Shown: positions 1 through 5,335, numbered from the stretch's first letter. The stretch: DNA of 7,133 nucleotides from a bacterium (GCA_900299155.1 OMIS01000075.1:1-7133), one strand, 5' to 3'. A program made the numbers and translations. The notes: generated by a model not told the origin, from the sequence alone.

Positions 1-4
1 AAAA

Positions 5-1297
5 TTATTCTTTACTTTTTTCAGCAATAAGCGCACTCAATCTCATTCTCACCTGAGAAAAATACTCGGTTTCCTGCTCAACAATACGAGGATCCTTACA
101 CCGTGTTGTAATGAAATTAGGGGTTCGCTCAATAAGCCGTTCTATTTGAATGAGCACATTTTTAAATTTTAAAATAGATGTCATAGGGATAGCACTCAGT
201 ATCTCCAACCGTAGTGCACGTTCAAGAATTGTAACTAAGTGAAAGCAGTTCTCAAATGAAAACTCTCTCTGCAATTGACCATATATACAAAATAGCTCTG
301 CTTCAAGCAATCTACCTAAAAAATTTGCAGTATTTGGAATTTCTTCCCTTGATAAACTCCGCTTTGCAAGGTTTGTAGAAAACTCTTGAAACCGCACTTT
401 ATATAAAAAATGCACAGCATTGTAAAAAGCGAATATATCAGTAACTTGTAGGCTATTGCGGTCATTTGAGTCATTAATACTTATTCCGATGCGCTCGAGT
501 GGATCAGTAAGCTGTGGGACAACGCTGTATTTACCGCTCCCTCTTTTGTCTACTGCTAAGATAATATCTTTATCTGCAAAAGATATCCCCATGCGAACCA
601 GGTGTAAAAGTTTGGTGAGCGGGTTATAAGAATCTGTACTGAAATACTCTTCCCCGTTAGGTAATTTTGTAAGAAACAAAGCTGCTGCTGCACTAATCCA
701 CGACTGATACTCTGCCGCGGAGTTGGTTTCTGCGCGTTTAAGAATTGTTCCATCGGAAAGTGAATTTTGAAACCCTTGTCGATCTGCAGCCAGTGACTCA
801 ATATACACAGACTGCGTGTCTGTGGGGGGATGCTGAGTATATGCAATCATCAACCGTACTGCCGATCGGCGTATTCTATCCATGCCACGACAATTTGATG
901 TCATTTCTGAATCTAGCTGCCTCTTCGCAAAAATTCTATATAACAAGAAAAACTGCTGGGCGTAGCGCTGATACTCTGCTGCGACTTCTAGTTCTTGTGC
1001 ATTAATTGCAATTTGTGCACAACGCAAGTACTCACCACGCAAAAGATGCAATGCCTCTCGTACAGCTAATAATTCAAATGCCGTCAGTTTAAGACGTAAA
1101 ACTTCAATAAAAAATGCATGATGCTTCTCAAATAAACAAGTCACTTCACTATCGTCAGGAGAATACTTTGGCACCTGCAATATTGGAGGTAAATCCTGAA
1201 TCCTTAAAAAGGTTTTTGCATGCATTCCCTGAGCCATTGCGCTCGTAAGAGCAGTCAGTGAATCATTTTTTTGCCAAGGGTGTTCGATGCGAGACAT
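5..1297 (-). CDS. Hypothetical protein, 430 aa, soluble and mostly helical
   Basis: I do not recognise this protein. The frame is complete, from ATG at 1297 to TAA at 5-7. The sequence looks predominantly alpha-helical, with many Leu/Ala/Glu/Arg-rich amphipathic stretches (around residues 65-135, 285-360 and 370-400). There is no signal peptide, no convincing membrane segment and no nucleotide-binding loop; the RGSGKYS stretch near residue 253 is not a Walker A motif. Cysteines are few and scattered. The start codon lies 10 nt after the TGA of the upstream gene on the same strand and has no clear Shine-Dalgarno sequence, so translational coupling to that gene is likely and the two may act together. 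A helical-repeat or scaffold role is possible, but this is only an impression from composition. It is real coding sequence by length; its function is unknown. Confidence 0.8.
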   Translation of the reverse strand: MSRIEHPWQKNDSLTALTSAMAQGMHAKTFLRIQDLPPILQVPKYSPDDSEVTCLFEKHHAFFIEVLRLKLTAFELLAVREALHLLRGEYLRCAQIAINAQELEVAAEYQRYAQQFFLLYRIFAKRQLDSEMTSNCRGMDRIRRSAVRLMIAYTQHPPTDTQSVYIESLAADRQGFQNSLSDGTILKRAETNSAAEYQSWISAAAALFLTKLPNGEEYFSTDSYNPLTKLLHLVRMGISFADKDIILAVDKRGSGKYSVVPQLTDPLERIGISINDSNDRNSLQVTDIFAFYNAVHFLYKVRFQEFSTNLAKRSLSREEIPNTANFLGRLLEAELFCIYGQLQREFSFENCFHLVTILERALRLEILSAIPMTSILKFKNVLIQIERLIERTPNFITTRCKDPRIVEQETEYFSQVRMRLSALIAEKSKE

Positions 1298-1307
1298 AGT
1301 TTTAGTA

Positions 1308-2012
1308 TCATTGATTTTTAGTTAATGTTCCCTCCACCCTGACGGAGCAAGCAATATTGTTGAGGTCTGTACGAAAAACAAAAGCGATATCATAGCCTGG
1401 GAGCCATATGGGTAAAGATCGATCAAAGAAAGCATTTAAATCACTAATTATCTTCATTAATTCAATAGCTGTTACATTTTTTCCTGCTGCTGCAGTTATT
1501 TCACCTTCTGTAAGAGAGTTTTGAGAGGCTGCCAATAACGCTTGCAATATCTTCCAGCCAGTAGGGATTATCATTACTTCGTGATAACATCCAAGTATTC
1601 GTATTTGTTGTGGATTTACGTTTATAATTGAAAGTATTGTGTTGAACCAGTCCTGTTGAGGTAACTTGGCTATTTCTACTAATTGTGCATCTATCGGTAA
1701 ATTCTCGCTGGGCAAGGCACTGTCTTCTACTGGACTTTGATTTTTTGAAAGACCAGTTTGTAATTCTAAGATGAGGGCTGCAATTTCCTGAGACGAATCC
1801 ATTTTAGCTAGTTCCTCTAGTACCCGTGGGGCAATATCTGGTATGATTTTTGCTAAAAGCAGCAATGTTGATTGATATATCAATCCTTGTAAACCCTCAT
1901 CATTTACATCTAAATAACTCCTAGCAGCATCTAGTAAAAGGTATTGTGCTTGTCGCACTGCATATCCTACTTCAGCATCAATTGTTTGTGGGGATTCTGT
2001 ATTAGCTATCAT
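1308..2012 (-). CDS. Hypothetical protein, about 234 aa, possible C-terminal winged-helix-like domain
   Basis: Unrecognised protein. The N-terminal half is helical and acidic (IDAEVGYAVRQAQYLLLDAA and following), then a polar linker rich in Ser/Pro/Glu. The C-terminal part starts near GWKILQALLAA, continues SLTEGEITAAAGKN and a helix ELMKIISDLNAFF, and ends in beta-like segments (YDIAFVF). That helix-helix-strand order is reminiscent of a winged-helix DNA-binding fold, but I see no diagnostic motif, so this is speculation. The frame is open back to a TTG at 2048, with ATGs at 2033 and 2012. I prefer 2012: the longer forms begin next to the hairpin at 2050-2077, a -10-like TATCAT (2022-2027) lies 9 nt upstream of 2012, and AGGG precedes that ATG closely. 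It ends in TGA 10 nt before the 430-aa gene, so the two are probably one operon. Confidence 0.75.
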   Translation of the reverse strand: MIANTESPQTIDAEVGYAVRQAQYLLLDAARSYLDVNDEGLQGLIYQSTLLLLAKIIPDIAPRVLEELAKMDSSQEIAALILELQTGLSKNQSPVEDSALPSENLPIDAQLVEIAKLPQQDWFNTILSIINVNPQQIRILGCYHEVMIIPTGWKILQALLAASQNSLTEGEITAAAGKNVTAIELMKIISDLNAFFDRSLPIWLPGYDIAFVFRTDLNNIACSVRVEGTLTKNQ

Positions 2013-2049
2013 AGCCCTGGTATGATACCACATTGATTGATACACCAAA

Positions 2050-2077
2050 GAGGCGGCGGAAAATTTTCCGCCGCCTC
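2050..2077 (-). terminator. Perfect 28-bp palindrome after thrS, probable terminator
   Basis: The arms GAGGCGGCGG (2050-2059) and CCGCCGCCTC (2068-2077) flank AAAATTTT, so the whole 28 bp is a perfect palindrome. It lies 27 bp past the thrS stop codon. The transcript would form a very GC-rich 10-bp stem, but only TTT follows it on the minus strand. It is therefore a strong hairpin with a weak U-tract: an inefficient terminator, an mRNA 3'-end stabiliser, or a pause site that lets some transcription reach the next two genes. Confidence 0.6.
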
Positions 2078-2104
2078 AACTCACCTACTTATACCTAACT
2101 ACTC

Positions 2105-3919
2105 TTATCTGCGCTCACTGATTTCACTCACCACAGCTGCCACAAACTCACTGAGTGGCGTCACTTCTTGTGCCCCACCTGCGCGCTTGCGTACTGCTAC
2201 TGTTTGGTCTTGAGCCTCTTTGTCACCCACCACCAACATATACGGGATCTTTTGCAGCTGAGCATCACGGATCTTGGCACTTAAGCGTTCTGACCGATCA
2301 TCAAGTTCAACACGAATTCCTTTTTCTTTCAAAGCATTTTGCACGTTCTGCGCATATTCTGCATGCTTGTCTGAAATCGGTAACACTTTGACTTGCACTG
2401 GAGCTAGCCATGTTGGGAATGCTCCCGCGTAGTGTTCCAGTAAGAAGGCCATAAACCGCTCGTGCGTAGATAATGGTGCACGGTGAATGACAAACACTTC
2501 TTTGTTTTCAGCACCGGTCTCATCAGTGTATGAAAGTCCAAACCGCTCACGTGCCAAGAAGTCCAGCTGGATGGTGGACATCGTCTCTTCGCGTCCAATC
2601 ACAGACTTGAACTGCACGTCTACTTTGGGTCCATAAAATGCTGCTTCATCCACTGCTTCCACAAATGGCACCTTCATTTCTTCCAAAACTTCGCGCAAAA
2701 CACCTTCTGCATACTCCCAGTTTTCTGGCTGGTTAATGTATTTTTCGGTGTGATTTGGATCCCACTTGGAGAGTCTGAACCAATAGTTTTCTAGACCAAA
2801 GGTATTGAAGTACCCTTGCGTCAGCTTAATGACACTTTCAAACTCAGCTTTAATCTGATCTTTACGACAATATATATGGGCATCATTCATGGCCAGCGCA
2901 CGCACCCGGAGCAATCCAGCTAGCGTTCCAGAAAGTTCGTTGCGATAACACATGCCATACTCTGCCAAACGCAGTGGCATCTCGCGGTATGAACGTGGCT
3001 TGTGCAAGAAAATTCGGTGGTGATGTGGACAGTTCATCGCCTTCATGTAGTACGTGGAGTCATCCATCACCATTGGTGGATACATGCTGTCTTTGTAGTA
3101 TGGCAAGTGACCTGAAGTCAGGTAGAGTTCTTCACGAGCGATATGCGGTGTAGAGACACGGACGTATCCCGCTTCAGCTTCTTTTTCTTTTGCAAAGTTC
3201 TCGATTTGTTCTTTGACTACTGCACCTTTAGGCAACCACATGACTAAACCCTTACCCACCATGTCATCAATGAAAAATAACTCCAGTTCACGACCGAGTT
3301 TGCGGTGATCGCGGCGTTTAGCTTCCTCTTTCATCTCAATAAATTGTTCAAGTTCTGCTTGAGAGAAAAATGCAGTGCCATAAATGCGAGTCAGCATTTT
3401 ATTTTTCTCATCACCATGCCAATATGCACCTGCTACTGAAAGCAGCTTGAAGGCTGTAACCGCCCCAGTACTTTCCGCGTGAGGTCCTGCACATAAATCT
3501 ACCATCGAACCCTTTTCACCTTGTTTCCCCGTCCAATAGATAGTAATTTTTTCACCTCGTCCCGCTGCAAGCTCTACCCATTCTTGTTTGTATGGATTGC
3601 CTGCGAAAAGTTCGCGCGCTTCTTCTGGAGAAATTTCGGCACGAATCATGGGCAGATTTCGTTTGATAATCTCGTTCATGCGCTTTTCAATTTTTGGGAA
3701 ATCTTCTTCAGAGATCTTGACTGCTTCTGCTCCTTCTGGAGAGGCATCAAAATCAAAATAAAAACCTTCTTCTGTGGCTGGTCCCATAGCCAAGTGGATA
3801 CTGGGATACAGTTCTTTTACAGCCTGGTGCAAGACGTGTTCTGCCGTGTGGCGCATCTTCCATAATTCCAGTTCTGCTGGAGCAAGTTTCGCTAATTTTT
3901 CATCATTTTGTTGAGACAT
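2105..3919 (-). CDS. thrS: Threonyl-tRNA synthetase lacking the TGS domain
   Basis: Cytoplasmic class II synthetase that attaches threonine to tRNA-Thr. At 604 aa it is shorter than the usual ~640, because the N-terminal TGS domain is absent and the protein starts almost directly in the editing domain. Editing-site residues are visible: the HTAEH motif (H24, H28) and CAGPH (C143, H147), matching the HxxxH and CxxxH that deacylate Ser-tRNA-Thr. The catalytic core runs from about 205 to 505. The zinc ligands expected for threonine recognition are C297 (MNCPHH), H348 (NDAHIYC) and H479 (VIHR); motif 2 includes YRNE (325-328) and motif 3 ends near ERF (487-489). The anticodon-binding domain follows, about 508-604. 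Where E. coli-type enzymes read FTQDDAH, this one reads ALAMNDAH. The ATG at 3919 has AAAGGG 3 nt upstream. It is preceded by a threonine-codon attenuator. Confidence 0.97.
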   Translation of the reverse strand: MSQQNDEKLAKLAPAELELWKMRHTAEHVLHQAVKELYPSIHLAMGPATEEGFYFDFDASPEGAEAVKISEEDFPKIEKRMNEIIKRNLPMIRAEISPEEARELFAGNPYKQEWVELAAGRGEKITIYWTGKQGEKGSMVDLCAGPHAESTGAVTAFKLLSVAGAYWHGDEKNKMLTRIYGTAFFSQAELEQFIEMKEEAKRRDHRKLGRELELFFIDDMVGKGLVMWLPKGAVVKEQIENFAKEKEAEAGYVRVSTPHIAREELYLTSGHLPYYKDSMYPPMVMDDSTYYMKAMNCPHHHRIFLHKPRSYREMPLRLAEYGMCYRNELSGTLAGLLRVRALAMNDAHIYCRKDQIKAEFESVIKLTQGYFNTFGLENYWFRLSKWDPNHTEKYINQPENWEYAEGVLREVLEEMKVPFVEAVDEAAFYGPKVDVQFKSVIGREETMSTIQLDFLARERFGLSYTDETGAENKEVFVIHRAPLSTHERFMAFLLEHYAGAFPTWLAPVQVKVLPISDKHAEYAQNVQNALKEKGIRVELDDRSERLSAKIRDAQLQKIPYMLVVGDKEAQDQTVAVRKRAGGAQEVTPLSEFVAAVVSEISERR

Positions 3920-3958
3920 ATTCCCTTTCGAGTACTGTCATTGTACTAATTTTGCTAC

Positions 3959-3981
3959 AAAAAAACCCCTCTGTGGGGGGT
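3959..3981 (-). terminator. Attenuator terminator in the thrS leader
   Basis: On the minus strand ACCCC (3981-3977) pairs with GGGGT (3969-3965) around a 7-nt loop, followed by an uninterrupted run of seven T (3965-3959, including the T that closes the stem). The stem is short but GC-rich and the U-tract is strong. It lies about 40 nt upstream of the thrS ATG and about 30 nt after the leader-peptide stop codon, so it would end transcription before the gene. Its 5' arm is also the 3' arm of the competing antiterminator. Confidence 0.8.
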
Positions 3982-4011
3982 GTTGCTTTGTAACCATCAC
4001 AACGTACCCCC
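3976..4011 (-). promoter_or_regulatory. Antiterminator hairpin of the thrS leader
   Basis: GGGGGT (4011-4006) is complementary to ACCCCC (3981-3976), and just inside it GTTG (4003-4000) is complementary to CAAC (3985-3982). This gives 10 bp with a 2-nt bulge and a 14-nt loop. It consumes the 5' arm of the terminator, so the two cannot form together. The first G is the last base of the leader-peptide stop codon. A ribosome waiting at that stop would therefore cover the strand and favour termination. Confidence 0.7.
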
Positions 4012-4043
4012 TATTTGGTGGTAGTAGTTGTAGTGGTGGTTAC
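3990..4043 (-). promoter_or_regulatory. Leader-codon (1:2) pairing that opposes the antiterminator
   Basis: GTAACCACCAC (4043-4033), which covers the last Val codon and the first Thr codons, is complementary at 10 of 11 positions to GTGATGGTTAC (4000-3990) in the antiterminator region. Only one C-A mismatch interrupts it. A shifted register, ACCACTACAAC against GTTGTGATGGT, is also possible. This is the expected protector stem: without translation it forms and the terminator follows; a ribosome stalled on Thr codons disrupts it. Confidence 0.6.
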
Positions 4044-4061
4044 GATTTGTACTGATTTCAC
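4011..4061 (-). CDS. Threonine leader peptide for thrS attenuation (16 aa)
   Basis: A short frame from GTG (4061-4059) to TAG (4013-4011) encodes MKSVQIV, then eight consecutive threonines (ACC ACC ACT ACA ACT ACT ACC ACC, 4040-4017), then Lys. An uninterrupted run of the amino acid handled by the next gene, followed at once by competing hairpins and a U-tract terminator, is the signature of ribosome-mediated attenuation as known from the thr, his, leu and trp leaders. The peptide itself probably has no function; slow decoding of its Thr codons would report scarce charged tRNA-Thr. An in-frame TAA lies three codons upstream of the GTG, so GTG is the only plausible start. There is no Shine-Dalgarno sequence at normal distance. 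The TATAAT ends 8 nt upstream, so the message is probably leaderless or nearly so. Confidence 0.8.
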   Translation of the reverse strand: MKSVQIVTTTTTTTTK

Positions 4062-4069
4062 AGATGATG

Positions 4070-4097
4070 ATTATACTCTTCTCTCTAGCTAAGTAAA
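4070..4097 (-). promoter_or_regulatory. Promoter of the thrS leader and thrS
   Basis: A perfect -10 TATAAT occupies 4075-4070 on the minus strand. TTTACT (4097-4092), matching 4 of 6 bases of TTGACA, lies 16 bp upstream of it. Transcription would start about 6-9 nt after the -10, at about 4064-4061, at or next to the GTG of the leader peptide. Confidence 0.7.
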
Positions 4098-4216
4098 TAA
4101 TGGATCATTTATTTTTGTGGGTACTTCAGATCCGAAGGTTCTACAAAGACACTTAAACACAATTTCACCTCAATCTACACACCATACAAAATAACTGCGT
4201 ACTATTGAGTACTAAT

Positions 4217-4247
4217 TTGGGTATGTATTTATATGGATATATAAATA
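4217..4247 (+). promoter_or_regulatory. AT-rich inverted repeat with promoter-like boxes
   Basis: TATTTATAT (4226-4234) and ATATAAATA (4239-4247) form a perfect 9-bp inverted repeat around GGAT. On the plus strand TTGGGT (4217-4222), 17 bp, and TATAAA (4240-4245) resemble a weak promoter whose transcript would enter the structured element at 4267-4332. I see nothing else in 4098-4216 apart from a 5-bp inverted repeat, GTACT ATTG AGTAC. The low-complexity AT content makes the promoter reading uncertain. Confidence 0.3.
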
Positions 4248-4249
4248 TA

Positions 4250-4332
4250 AAATTAAAAAGAAAGATGCGGGAGTGTATCGTCATCAGCTGTTAGACAATC
4301 GTGTTCTAACATCATAACAACTACGCTCCCGC
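4250..4332 (-). terminator. Large two-stem inverted repeat with T-rich tail, possible terminator or structured RNA
   Basis: GCGGGAGTGTA (4267-4277) pairs with TACGCTCCCGC (4322-4332), an 11-bp outer stem with one G-U-type position. Inside it, TGTTAGA (4288-4294) pairs with TCTAACA (4304-4310) around a 9-nt loop. On the minus strand the outer stem is followed by ATCTTTCTTTTT, so the simplest reading is the 3' end of the 57-aa gene transcript. The 66-nt, two-stem shape is larger than a normal terminator and could be a small structured RNA or a repeat element. It lacks the D- and T-arms of a tRNA. Confidence 0.4.
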
Positions 4333-4346
4333 TCAAGCTTTTTCCG

Positions 4347-4520
4347 TCAAGCTTGTTGTGGCTCTAGCTCTTCCTCTTTCAAAGGTTGAGTAATCTGCTT
4401 GACAGCGAAACTATTGGTGGTGGGATCAACCCACAAGAGACCACGATGACTTTGAAGCAACTCTTGAAGTGCCTTCAAAGATTCCAAGGTGTAGGATGTT
4501 GTCGATGGCGATAGTGTCAT
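4347..4520 (-). CDS. Small hypothetical protein, 57 aa
   Basis: The frame runs from ATG (4520-4518) to TGA (4349-4347). It begins MTLSPSTTSYTLESL, continues with an amphipathic helix (LKALQELLQSHRGLLW, about residues 15-30), then VDPTTNSFAVKQI, and ends in an acidic tail rich in Glu and Gln. It has no signal peptide, membrane span or cysteine. The main support is a perfect AGGAGG at 4530-4525, 4 nt before the ATG, the best ribosome-binding site in the window. A strong terminator lies 47 nt upstream, at the end of a possible leader region, and a large inverted repeat with a T-rich tail lies downstream. The gene is thus framed as a separate, possibly attenuated unit. The function is unknown; the composition would suit a small regulator or protein-binding peptide, but nothing shows that. 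Confidence 0.6.
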   Translation of the reverse strand: MTLSPSTTSYTLESLKALQELLQSHRGLLWVDPTTNSFAVKQITQPLKEEELEPQQA

Positions 4521-4566
4521 CTGGCCTCCTTATATAAATAATTACTACTTTCTTACTTGTTATATT

Positions 4567-4597
4567 AAAAAACCCCGCTTGGTTGTATGCGGGGTTT
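4567..4597 (-). terminator. Intrinsic terminator upstream of the 57-aa gene
   Basis: AAACCCCGC and GCGGGGTTT (4570-4578 and 4589-4597) form a perfect 9-bp stem with a 10-nt loop. On the minus strand it is followed directly by six T (4572-4567, overlapping the stem end). On the plus strand it is followed by TTTGGTTTTTT, so it could act in both directions. It lies between a candidate leader ORF and the 57-aa gene on the minus strand and may be a regulated attenuator rather than a simple gene end. Confidence 0.75.
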
Positions 4598-4653
4598 GGT
4601 TTTTTACTCTTATTATTTATAACCATTAAACCCCGTAATCAACCTTAATGGCT
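4590..4653 (-). promoter_or_regulatory. Candidate antiterminator and 1:2 hairpin of a second attenuator
   Basis: On the minus strand CGGGGTTT (4635-4628), a 3-nt bulge and GGTT (4624-4621) are complementary to AACC plus AAACCCCG (4601-4590). These 12 bp would take over the terminator's 5' arm. AGCCATTAAG (4653-4644) can instead pair with TTTAATGGTT (4630-4621), 10 bp including two G-U pairs, which would block the antiterminator. The 1:2, 2:3, 3:4 order matches the thrS leader. Confidence 0.4.
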
Positions 4654-4703
4654 TGTTGGAAAGTTGAATAACGATGGCTGGTAAGAAGATGTAACTGTTT
4701 CAT
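4626..4703 (-). CDS. Candidate 25-aa leader peptide upstream of the 57-aa gene
   Basis: The frame runs from ATG (4703-4701) to TAA (4628-4626). It begins MKQLHLLTSHRY, then STFQQAIKV, and ends DYGV. The stop codon lies inside the candidate antiterminator strand, and codons 17-20 form the 5' arm of the 1:2 hairpin, which is the arrangement expected of an attenuator leader. Unlike the thrS leader, no amino acid is repeated conspicuously; Gln-Gln at codons 16-17 and the aromatic/His residues are the only hints. I see no good Shine-Dalgarno sequence, and the best promoter match is weak (TTGCAT, 17 bp, TATTCT, just upstream). It may be a chance frame, so the call depends mostly on its position relative to the hairpins. 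Confidence 0.35.
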   Translation of the reverse strand: MKQLHLLTSHRYSTFQQAIKVDYGV

Positions 4704-4759
4704 GATTTGTATGTTCAAAGAATAAAACAGACACGAAGAAAATGCAATGCTTCAAGAAT

Positions 4760-4796
4760 GTGTACACTTCTGAGTTACACAACTCAAGGTGTATAC
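4760..4796. repeat. 37-bp inverted repeat between divergent units
   Basis: GTGTACAC (4760-4767) faces GTGTATAC (4789-4796), and within them TGAGTT (4771-4776) faces AACTCA (4781-4786) around ACAC. As RNA this gives about 16 bp with one bulged base. No T-run follows on either strand, so it is not a terminator. It lies between the minus-strand leader ORF and the plus-strand frame at 4860 and could be an operator shared by both. The 10-bp AAGGTGTATA at 4786-4795 recurs at 4851-4860, over the ribosome-binding site of the plus-strand frame. Confidence 0.5.
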
Positions 4797-4859
4797 TCTA
4801 CTGACAATGCTCAAATGAGTGATGAGTAGTTCTGAAACTCTATATTTAGAAAGGTGTAT

Positions 4860-5246
4860 ATGTCACATGGTGAAACATTTTTTTATCTGCCCCAAACCTT
4901 TTCTCAGACCCTCACTGCTGAGGGTGATGGAGCTAGTTTTCACCATACCGAGATCAATGGCTCTGTAGCACTTACCTTACTTGCTGCTAACTATGATGAA
5001 TTTAACCCTCTCGCACAACTCTGCTTAGCCTTTGGTGATGCCTAGCCACTCGCTATTCAATTTGTAACCGCAGCTGCAGCAAGCGAAGCATACGCAGTAG
5101 CAACACAACTCGCGCTTGCCGCACAATCTTTGACTGAACTGCATGACATCGTTCCTGCTTTACTCAATCAATTTGCTCATTCTGTAATTAATCCAGATCT
5201 GGATCCTTCTCTCCTTGATGTGATTGGGGCCGGCCAACTTGAGTAA
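4860..5246 (+). pseudogene. 128-codon frame interrupted by one in-frame amber codon
   Basis: From ATG 4860 (AAAGG 5 nt upstream, after a -10-like TATATT at 4841-4846) the frame reads 61 codons, beginning MSHGETFFYLPQTF, to TAG at 5043-5045. It then stays open for 66 more codons in the same frame to TAA at 5244-5246. The second half looks coding: Ala- and Leu-rich helix (QFVTAAAASEAYAVATQ), then LHDIVPALLNQFAHSV and a DPSLLDVIGAGQLE-like end. A single C-to-T change from CAG (Gln) would create the TAG. The options are a fresh nonsense mutation, suppression or readthrough, or a sequencing error; TAG is used as a normal stop by the 114-aa gene in this window. The family is unrecognised, and there is no signal peptide or membrane segment. 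Confidence 0.55.
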
Positions 5247-5274
5247 GTTATGTGAGCAGCTTATATTTGAGTAC

Positions 5275-5287
5275 GTTGTGTCACAAC
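5275..5287. promoter_or_regulatory. Palindrome just upstream of the rplJ promoter
   Basis: GTTGTG T CACAAC is a perfect 6-bp inverted repeat with a single central base, 13 bp upstream of the -35 box at 5301. Its position suits a regulator-binding site, but a repeat this short can arise by chance. Confidence 0.3.
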
Positions 5288-5300
5288 TGCAGGCAACATC

Positions 5301-5329
5301 TTGTAATTTGCTGACTGAGCGTATATAAT
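5301..5329 (+). promoter_or_regulatory. Promoter of the rplJ-rplL operon
   Basis: TTGTAA (5301-5306) and a perfect TATAAT (5324-5329) are spaced by 17 bp, the optimal distance. The predicted start near 5336 leaves a leader of about 330 nt before rplJ. No better promoter lies closer to the gene, although the AT-rich stretch at 5490-5540 could hold a secondary one. Confidence 0.7.
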
Positions 5330-5335
5330 CACACT

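Noticed and set aside
3521..3865. 114-codon plus-strand frame inside thrS
   Set aside because: It is antisense to conserved thrS codons and has a Phe/Cys-rich composition typical of a shadow frame.
3959..4061. T-box riboswitch upstream of thrS
   Set aside because: The leader from promoter to terminator is only about 100 nt and I see no T-box sequence or specifier-loop architecture; the Thr-codon ORF explains the region better.
4267..4332. Possible tRNA gene (7-bp GCGGGAG/CTCCCGC acceptor-like stem)
   Set aside because: Only 66 nt long, with no GTTC-type T-loop and no D-arm; the central hairpin has a 7-bp stem and 9-nt loop, unlike an anticodon arm.
4426..4626. 66-codon minus-strand frame beginning MVINNKSKK
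   Set aside because: It runs through the terminator hairpin and overlaps the 57-aa gene out of frame; it has no ribosome-binding site, whereas the 57-aa frame has AGGAGG.
4347..5246. Alternative genetic code (TGA or TAG as sense)
   Set aside because: TGA ends the 234-aa gene and TAG ends the Thr leader and the 114-aa gene; one internal TAG in one frame is not enough to claim reassignment.
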